Assembly: GCA_003645435.1 (NCBI GenBank)
Contig: QNFD01000115.1
Location: forward strand, 1 to 7,769
Origin: Gammaproteobacteria bacterium
GTDB taxonomy: Bacteria > Pseudomonadota > Gammaproteobacteria > GCA-001735895
DNA length: 7,769 nucleotides
Direction: 5' to 3'
In this document: positions 1-3,930 of the stretch, one piece after another
How the letters are laid out: each line of letters begins with the position of its first letter
Position numbering within the stretch: position 1 is the first letter of the stretch
The notes under the pieces: generated by a model
Database searches by the model: none
Told to the model about the DNA's origin: nothing
The model's input: only the letters and a program-made list of their open reading frames with translations
Program-made: the position numbers and the translations under genes

Positions 1-129
1 GGTATTAAAATGAATCATGAACTTGATCAACGTCAAGAATCTGTGCAAGGTGGGCTTATTCAAAAATTAATAGGGGCTGTTGAAATGACTTCACATTACA
101 TTATTTTTCTACAGCCTCGTTATACCTAA
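1..129 (+). CDS. Possible 3' end of an unrecognised gene (partial at left edge)
   Basis: Frame 1 is open from the first base to a TAA at 127-129, giving at most 42 residues, with an internal ATG at position 10. The peptide includes HELDQRQESVQGGLIQKLIG and ends in FLQPRYT. I do not recognise it. Its tail overlaps GTTATAC at 119-125, which could be the end of an upstream attC-like site, and it stops 10 bases before the next start codon. It may be a genuine gene end, or open only by chance in AT-rich DNA. Confidence 0.22.
   Translation, partial: GIKMNHELDQRQESVQGGLIQKLIGAVEMTSHYIIFLQPRYT
119..125 (+). other. Tentative attC R' core box (GTTATAC) before the first gene
   Basis: GTTATAC resembles the GTT-type core of integron recombination sites and lies 14 bases before the ATG at 140. 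GTTAGCA at 3098-3104 lies at almost the same distance before the ATG at 3118. The matching left box would lie at or beyond the window edge; the window starts with GGTATTA, which is only a loose complement. I could not build a convincing fold, so this rests on spacing and analogy with the other sites. Confidence 0.22.
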
Positions 130-139
130 GGTAACTTAA

Positions 140-589
140 ATGACAATTACAGTTTCTGAATTAAATGAGAACGACAGAGGACAGTGGGAAAAACTCTACT
201 ACGGATACGCGGATTTCTATAACATGCCAATGGATGCCGCAATATTGGACACCATCTGGTCATGGATATTTGATGATAATAATCAATTTTTTGCTCTAAT
301 CGCAAAAAGCGAAACTGGTGATGCATCAGGGCTCGCGCACTGCCGGGAAATGCCATCCCCCTTGCGAGGATCTGTAGTAGGCTTTCTAGATGACTTGTAT
401 GTTAAGCCAGAATGTCGAGGCACAGGCTGTGCTCAGGCTCTTTACGAAGGGTTAAACAAACTTGGAAAGAATAGGGGCTGGCCATTTATTCGCTGGATTA
501 CAGCTGAAAATAATTATCGGGGTCGTGCCTCTTACGACAAAATTGCAGAGAAAACGCATTGGCTCACTTATCAAATGCCTGTCGCGTAA
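140..589 (+). CDS. GNAT family N-acetyltransferase
   Basis: This 149-residue protein has the length and layout of a single-domain GNAT enzyme, which moves an acetyl group from acetyl-CoA to an amine on a small molecule or protein; the substrate cannot be inferred. Motif A lies at residues 82-105: a strand (FLDDLYVKPE) followed by the pyrophosphate-binding turn R93-G94-T95-G96-C97-A98, which fits R/Q-x-x-G-x-G/A. Motif B follows near residues 118-136, with ENNYRGRASYDK, the usual AENN..A..Y pattern before the last strand. The start is supported by AAGG at 128-131, eight bases upstream of the ATG. The protein is soluble, with no signal peptide. It is flanked by attC-like sequences on both sides, so it may be a one-gene cassette. 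GNATs are among the commonest cassette cargoes, but that supports the context and not a specific function. Confidence 0.85.
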   Translation: MTITVSELNENDRGQWEKLYYGYADFYNMPMDAAILDTIWSWIFDDNNQFFALIAKSETGDASGLAHCREMPSPLRGSVVGFLDDLYVKPECRGTGCAQALYEGLNKLGKNRGWPFIRWITAENNYRGRASYDKIAEKTHWLTYQMPVA

Positions 590-592
590 ATA

Positions 593-667
593 GGCTAACA
601 AGGCGCTCGTTCAGATGCAAACTACGCTGCGCCTTGTTCACGGTGCACACAATTGCGCCTGTTGGTC
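593..667 (+). repeat. attC-like recombination site (site B)
   Basis: The site begins three bases after the stop codon of the GNAT gene. GGCTAACAAGGCGC (593-606) pairs with GCGCCTGTTGGTC (655-667) over 13 base pairs, two of them G-U, leaving one extrahelical A at 600/601. The AAC...GTT core pairing, the bulged base and the 75-base span match the R''-L''...L'-R' plan of attC sites. The R boxes do not fit RYYYAAC/GTTRRRY perfectly. There is a competing perfect 10-bp pairing between AACAAGGCGC (597-606) and GCGCCTTGTT (629-638), which could act as a transcription terminator stem although no T-run follows it. Strand-exchange polarity would place the junction after G661. Confidence 0.5.
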
Positions 668-785
668 AGCTGACTTCACCGGAACCCCCAGATTTTCGGC
701 CGCCTGACATGGTTTCGGCATCGTTGTTATCATTCTTCCTGCCTTTGCGGTATGGTTCAATGAACTTGACCGTAATAATTGGAAG

Positions 786-1523
786 ATGACAGTACTTAGT
801 GTCAATCTTAATAAAATAGCTTTGCTGAGAAATTCTCGTGGGCGAGATTTCCCAAATGTCGTGGACTTCGCTCGGAAATTTTACCACTTAGGTGTGCGTG
901 GGATAACTATTCACCCGCGACAGGACGAGCGTCATATCACCAGGCAGGATGCATTGAACTTAGGTCGCCTGGCTAGTGACTTGAGAAATATTGAGCTAAA
1001 TATAGAAGGTTATCCTTCGGAGGAATTCCTGAAACTTGTTGAGAGAGTTAACCCTACTCAATGCACTTTAGTACCTGATAGCCCGTCACAATTAACCTCT
1101 GATCACGGTTGGGATCTCACTACGCACTTAGATCAAGTCCGTGATACCTGTTCACGGCTCAACAGTGCTGGGATTCGCTCAGCAATCTTTCTAGACCCCG
1201 AAAAAGATCAAATTAGAATTGCACCGAATACAGGTACGAATCGAATAGAGCTGTACACCGAAGAATATGCCGCAACCTATGGCACAAAGGAAAACGATCA
1301 GATTTTTCAAAAGTTTAGAGAAGCAGCCATGCTGGCCCAGGAACTGGGATTGGGCGTAAATGCTGGACACGATTTAGATCTTGTGAATCTTTCCAGATTC
1401 TTAGGCATAGATGGAATTCTTGAAGTCTCAATAGGGCATGCTCTGACAGTAGAGAGCATTGAAAAGGGAATGGACGAAGTTATAGAGCAATACCTGGATA
1501 TTTGTAATCAAGCGAGGATATGA
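786..1523 (+). CDS. pdxJ: Pyridoxine 5'-phosphate synthase (PdxJ)
   Basis: This 245-residue protein is a full-length TIM-barrel PdxJ. The enzyme condenses 3-amino-2-oxopropyl phosphate with 1-deoxyxylulose 5-phosphate to make pyridoxine 5'-phosphate, the last step of DXP-dependent vitamin B6 synthesis in the cytoplasm. Family landmarks are present: SVNLNKIALLRNSRG (5-19), the phosphate/active-site segment ITIHPRQDERHI with H43, R45 and H50, the catalytic Glu at 74 in NIEGYP, TLVPDSPSQLTSDHGWDL (94-111), VNAGHDL with H195, and SIGHAL with H218. NxNKIA in place of the NxDHIA/V seen in E. coli, together with HPR.DERHI and NIEGYPS, is the pattern I recall from Bacteroidetes PdxJ, so it is a subtype feature and not active-site damage. 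The start is fixed by homology, but no spaced Shine-Dalgarno is visible; GGAAG abuts the ATG directly. The gene is not beside recO or acpS as in many gammaproteobacteria, so it may be an acquired second copy. The stop codon is followed in the same frame by a SnoaL-like remnant. Confidence 0.93.
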   Translation: MTVLSVNLNKIALLRNSRGRDFPNVVDFARKFYHLGVRGITIHPRQDERHITRQDALNLGRLASDLRNIELNIEGYPSEEFLKLVERVNPTQCTLVPDSPSQLTSDHGWDLTTHLDQVRDTCSRLNSAGIRSAIFLDPEKDQIRIAPNTGTNRIELYTEEYAATYGTKENDQIFQKFREAAMLAQELGLGVNAGHDLDLVNLSRFLGIDGILEVSIGHALTVESIEKGMDEVIEQYLDICNQARI

Positions 1524-1712
1524 GCTATCTGTACCCTCGCTGATGATTTTCTTTCGCTGCATACGGCGCTATCCAAACCTGCACCAAATGGTGTTCACTC
1601 TGCATTCTATGATCTCTTTCGAATTTTATCTGGAAAGCTTGTTAAGCATTGGGATACTACCGAAGCAATCCCTCCTCGCGATGAGTGGAAGAACAATAAC
1701 GGAAAATTTTAA
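1524..1712 (+). pseudogene. C-terminal remnant of a SnoaL/NTF2-like protein
   Basis: Immediately after the pdxJ TGA, the same frame stays open for 62 codons to a TAA at 1710-1712. It has no in-frame start codon. The peptide contains SAFYDLFRILSGKLVKHWDT, followed by EAIPPRDEWKNNNGKF at the end. This is the typical ending of SnoaL-like polyketide-cyclase/NTF2-fold proteins, where Y/V-D-I/L-F-R-x-x-x-G-K-I/L-V-E/K-H-W-D forms the last strands, followed by IP.. and a terminal NGxF. DDFLSLHT near its beginning fits the preceding GD-F-V-x-V-H-S strand. These proteins are usually about 130-150 residues, so more than half, including the N-terminal helices, is missing. The most likely history is loss of the 5' part when pdxJ was placed against it. 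The family assignment is from recalled motifs and has not been searched. Confidence 0.72.
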
Positions 1713-1777
1713 TACTAAACAACAACAGCGATACGGTTATTGTGAAGAACAATTGAACGAACCTAAGGAGTATAAAG

Positions 1778-2140
1778 ATGATCAAATTTATTATGTGTTT
1801 AACGCGACACCCTGATATGACTCGCGAAGAATTTAAAGACTACTGGATGAATAGGCACGGCCCATTCTTCATGAATAATGCTAACGCTATGGGCGCAAAA
1901 AAATATGTACCATCACACACACTGGATACGCCTTTAAACGAGGGTCTAAAATCTTCTCGAGGAATGCTGCCTGAATATGACGGTGTTGCCGAAGTATGGT
2001 TTGAATCAGAAGAAGCACTGATAGCGGGAATGAGTTCGCCTGAAGGTCAAAAATTAGGCGCTGCCCTACTAGAAGATGAAATGAATTTTATCGATCATTC
2101 AAAATCATCGGCATTTATTGTTAATGAGCATGAGTTTTAA
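1778..2140 (+). CDS. EthD domain-containing protein
   Basis: This 120-residue protein carries the EthD signature, a dimeric alpha/beta (ferredoxin-like) barrel fold. The opening strand IKFIMCLTR leads into RHPDMTREEFKDYWMNRHGP (residues 10-29), the diagnostic R.p.ms.eeF..YW...H.p block. YDGVAEVWFES (67-77) and the ending DEMNFIDHSKSSAFIVNEHEF (100-120) are also typical. EthD was first described near ether-degradation P450 genes in actinomycetes. Many homologues sit in catabolic or unknown contexts, and the biochemical role here cannot be assigned. A strong ribosome binding site, AAGGAG at 1765-1770, lies seven bases before the ATG, so this start is secure. It probably shares a transcript with pdxJ and, on the cassette interpretation, a single large cassette. 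An attC-like site begins two bases after its stop. Confidence 0.9.
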   Translation: MIKFIMCLTRHPDMTREEFKDYWMNRHGPFFMNNANAMGAKKYVPSHTLDTPLNEGLKSSRGMLPEYDGVAEVWFESEEALIAGMSSPEGQKLGAALLEDEMNFIDHSKSSAFIVNEHEF

Positions 2141-2142
2141 GT

Positions 2143-2209
2143 AGCTAACAATTGCATCAACATTGTCCAAAAGTACACCGCTTCGCTTTGTATTTTCGGT
2201 AAGTTATGC
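2143..2209 (+). repeat. attC-like recombination site (site C)
   Basis: AGCTAAC (2143-2149) begins two bases after the EthD stop codon, and GTTATGC (2203-2209) closes the site. The centre forms a stem: AAAA (2169-2172) with TTTT (2193-2196) and TACA (2174-2177) with TGTA (2189-2192). G2173 is left extrahelical, and CC (2167-2168) can pair with GG (2198-2199) around a bulged C2197. Unpaired bases on one arm of an otherwise paired hairpin are a hallmark of attC folding. The two outer boxes pair only partly beyond AAC/GTT, which is the weak point of the call. Confidence 0.48.
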
Positions 2210-2239
2210 AGGCCTCAGGGCAATTTAGAATTGATCGTA

Positions 2240-2422
2240 ATGACCACCAATCGCATAAATATAAATGTAGTCATTAATCGTACTTAAACTCATTTTCGAT
2301 GTGTGACAAGCGTTTTCGATTTCGTCGCACCAAACTATCCCGAGGACCTTGCATTGTACAAAGATGACAAGGTGATTTTTTCTTCGGTGGCACATGAAGA
2401 AATTGCGACATATGAATCTTAA
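2240..2422 (+). pseudogene. Possible decayed reading frame, unknown product
   Basis: The 344 bases between the EthD gene and the YhbS-like GNAT contain the attC-like site at 2143-2209 and then no intact gene. One frame reads from an ATG at 2240 through a single TAA at 2285-2287, then stays open to a TAA at 2420-2422. The second part (2288-2419) includes FDFVAPNYPEDLALYKDDK and SSVAHEEIATYES, which looks protein-like in composition. I do not recognise a family. It may be a small gene broken by one stop, the tail of a larger lost gene, or chance. Confidence 0.25.
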
Positions 2423-2484
2423 CAAAAGCATGCAACCGGGCGCGACGGAGCCACGACACTGATGCGGGGCATTAGCAGAAAAAC

Positions 2485-3015
2485 ATGCATATCCGAATAG
2501 CAACAGGTCTGGATCGCGACGATGTCCGCGAGGTTCATTTATGCGCCTTCCCTGATGGCGAGAGGGAGATTGTCTCAAAAATCGCTATCAATATGCTATT
2601 CGAAGAAACAACTCCTCAAACAATCTCCCTGGTGGCTGAAACCGGGGGAGCTGTAGTTGGCCATGTGGCCTTTAGTCCTGTGACAATCGATAGCAATGAG
2701 GATTGGCAGGGTTATATCCTGGCACCACTTGGCGTTAAACCCGATTATCAAAAGCGTCACATTGGGTCCAAGCTAATAGAAAGCGGCAGGCAACAGTTAT
2801 TAAAAATGGGGGTGAATATCCTCTTTGTTTATGGCGACCCTGAATATTACAGTAGATTTGGATTCAGAGCGGATACTGCTGATCGATACATTCCACCTTA
2901 CAAGCTTGAATATTCTCACGGGTGGCAGGCCATAACCCTAAATGAATGTAAAAATGTAAAATCACCTGTCAAAATAGCTTGCGTCACTTCTTTAAGCGAC
3001 CCAGAACTGTGGTAA
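2485..3015 (+). CDS. YhbS-like GNAT N-acetyltransferase
   Basis: This 176-residue protein matches the YhbS-type GNAT subgroup. The central strand pair is AVVGHVAFSPVTI (56-68). Motif A is GYILAPLGVKPDYQKRHIGSKLIESG (76-101), with the acetyl-CoA pyrophosphate loop at Q89-K90-R91-H92-I93-G94. The subgroup-specific VYGDPEYYSRFGFRAD lies at 115-130 and is followed by IPPYKLEY. The reaction is presumably acetyl transfer from acetyl-CoA, but the acceptor is unknown. The usual second glycine of the loop is followed by S95 and K96, still compatible with CoA binding. The ribosome binding site is weak (a GGGG tract at 2464-2467 is too distant), so the start rests on the N-terminal IRIATGLDRDDVREVH, which is where such proteins begin. 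An attC-like site starts seven bases after the stop. The 275-base leader is unusually long for a cassette gene. Confidence 0.88.
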   Translation: MHIRIATGLDRDDVREVHLCAFPDGEREIVSKIAINMLFEETTPQTISLVAETGGAVVGHVAFSPVTIDSNEDWQGYILAPLGVKPDYQKRHIGSKLIESGRQQLLKMGVNILFVYGDPEYYSRFGFRADTADRYIPPYKLEYSHGWQAITLNECKNVKSPVKIACVTSLSDPELW

Positions 3016-3021
3016 TCACGC

Positions 3022-3104
3022 TGCTAGCGATACAAAGGATCATTGGATTTGCGAGTTTTCGGACAATAATATGGAAAAATGCTCGTTTATTGGCGACGTT
3101 AGCA
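3022..3104 (+). repeat. attC-like recombination site (site D)
   Basis: TGCTAGC (3022-3028) pairs with GTTAGCA (3098-3104) over seven base pairs, one of them G-U, and G3029-C3097 extends the stem. Inside, ATA (3030-3032) and AA (3034-3035) can pair with TAT (3088-3090) and TT (3086-3087) around a bulged C3033. CGAGTTTTC (3052-3060) pairs with GAAAA (3074-3078) and CTCG (3082-3085) around a three-base bulge. The span is 83 bases. The left box has AGC where AAC is expected, so it is off consensus on that side. The next gene starts 13 bases after the right box, a normal cassette spacing. Confidence 0.45.
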
Positions 3105-3117
3105 ATCAGAGAAAATC

Positions 3118-3723
3118 ATGCGAATAACAAGTGAGAGCGAACTAAGAAAACTGTATAGTCCTGCAAAAGGCAGAGCGAAGCTTAAACAACTAAATAAATT
3201 AGAAAAGCACTCTAGAAATTTTATTAACCATTCTCCTTTTCTTGTAATATCCACCTCAAGCCTGAAAGGTAACCTGGATTCATCACCAAGAGGAGGGAGT
3301 TCTGGATTCGTTGAAATCATCAACGATAAAACTATAATAATACCGGACGGAAAAGGTAATAATCGTATTGATAGTCTGATCAACATTACCGGAAATCCCA
3401 ATGTGGGTTGTCTTTTTTTTATTCCAGGCGTTAATGAAACGCTAAGAATTAATGGCAGGGCTGAAGTAAGAACTGATCCTGAGTACCTGGAATTATTTGC
3501 TAACTATACGAACACACCTAAAAGCGTCATTAAAATAGATGTAGAAGAATTATTTCTCCATTGCGCAAAAGCGCTAATGCGATCAAAGCTTTGGGAGGAA
3601 GAAAGTAAAATAGTAAGGTCTACATTTCCTGCTATGGGACGAATGATCAGCGATCAAGTTGGTGACACTTCAAAAGTTGAAAGTCAAGAAGCCATGGTTG
3701 AACGATATAAAAGGGATCTATAA
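3118..3723 (+). CDS. PPOX-class FMN-dependent enzyme, DR_2398/MSMEG_1061 type
   Basis: This 201-residue protein belongs to the pyridoxamine-5'-phosphate-oxidase-like split-barrel flavoproteins. It fits the DR_2398/MSMEG_1061 subgroup and is not the true PdxH. Diagnostic blocks are an N-terminal helix ending SPFLVIST (39-46), the flavin-site motif DSSPRGG (54-60), IPDGKGNNRIDSLINI (75-90), the strand GCLFFIPGVNETLRINGRA (97-115) and the C-terminal HCAKALMRSKLW (148-159). Members of this fold bind FMN or F420 at a dimer interface; the substrate for this subgroup is not known to me. The ATG at 3118 has only a weak purine tract (AGAGA, 3108-3112) upstream but lies 13 bases after the attC-like site D. 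The gene converges on mscK, with 207 bases between their stop codons. It is the last AT-rich gene before the core-genome segment. Confidence 0.88.
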   Translation: MRITSESELRKLYSPAKGRAKLKQLNKLEKHSRNFINHSPFLVISTSSLKGNLDSSPRGGSSGFVEIINDKTIIIPDGKGNNRIDSLINITGNPNVGCLFFIPGVNETLRINGRAEVRTDPEYLELFANYTNTPKSVIKIDVEELFLHCAKALMRSKLWEEESKIVRSTFPAMGRMISDQVGDTSKVESQEAMVERYKRDL

Positions 3724-3725
3724 TT

Positions 3726-3760
3726 GCTGACAAGGCAAATGGACATAAACAAAGTTCAGC
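3726..3760 (+). repeat. Half or decayed attC-like motif (site E)
   Basis: GCTGACAAGGC (3726-3736) starts two bases after the PPOX stop codon and differs by one base from GCTAACAAGGC at 594-604 in site B. No convincing partner box is found downstream at normal distance. The only candidate is GTTCAGC (3754-3760), whose TCAGC pairs with GCTGA to give a hairpin of just 35 bases. This looks like the left end of a recombination site whose right part has been lost at the junction with the chromosome. Confidence 0.35.
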
Positions 3761-3769
3761 TATGCATGT

Positions 3770-3834
3770 AGTGGCGCAGTAACGCCAGTGCGGCCTGACA
3801 AGCACTTGAAGTCGGCAGAGAAGCTGGCGCCACT
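3770..3834. repeat. Imperfect palindrome between convergent genes
   Basis: AGTGGCGC (3770-3777) is the exact reverse complement of GCGCCACT (3827-3834). Nested inside, GCCTGAC (3793-3799) pairs with GTCGGC (3811-3816) around a bulged T, with an 11-base loop. The 65-base element lies between the convergent PPOX and mscK genes and marks the shift from AT-rich to GC-rich DNA. There is no adjacent T-run on either strand, so an intrinsic terminator is possible but not shown. It could also be a miniature repeat or a relic of the array end. Confidence 0.45.
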
Positions 3835-3930
3835 GAATGAGACATTAGCCATCAATCCTGACACCCTGCGATTGCGCACACGAAGAAGCTGGGTATTTCA
3901 CGTCCAGGGATAATTCTTTTACCAGCGACC

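Noticed and set aside
1..125. A full attC site spanning the left edge to GTTATAC
   Set aside because: The left bases (GGTATTA) complement the right box only loosely, and I could not find consistent inner pairing; only the right box is kept, as tentative.
559..789. A 76-codon plus-strand frame from the end of the first GNAT to the pdxJ start
   Set aside because: It reads straight through the attC-like site, starts inside the GNAT gene and has no recognisable motif or ribosome binding site.
1713..1777. An attC site between the SnoaL-like remnant and the EthD gene
   Set aside because: ACTAAAC and GTTATTG are present but enclose only about 30 bases, do not pair well and lack an inner stem.
1543..1815. 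A 90-codon plus-strand frame between pdxJ and the EthD gene
   Set aside because: It runs into the EthD coding region in another frame and overlaps the SnoaL-like remnant, whose own frame (1524-1712) carries recognisable family motifs. This frame has none and no ribosome binding site.
2225..2578. A 117-codon minus-strand frame across the spacer before the YhbS-like gene
   Set aside because: It overlaps the start of the YhbS-like GNAT on the opposite strand, shows no family motif and is rich in low-complexity arginine/cysteine/histidine, as expected from a chance frame.
786..3723. A vitamin B6 operon formed by pdxJ and the PPOX-fold gene
   Set aside because: The PPOX-fold protein has the DR_2398/MSMEG_1061 motifs and not those of PdxH. 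The two genes are separated by EthD and GNAT genes and by attC-like sites.
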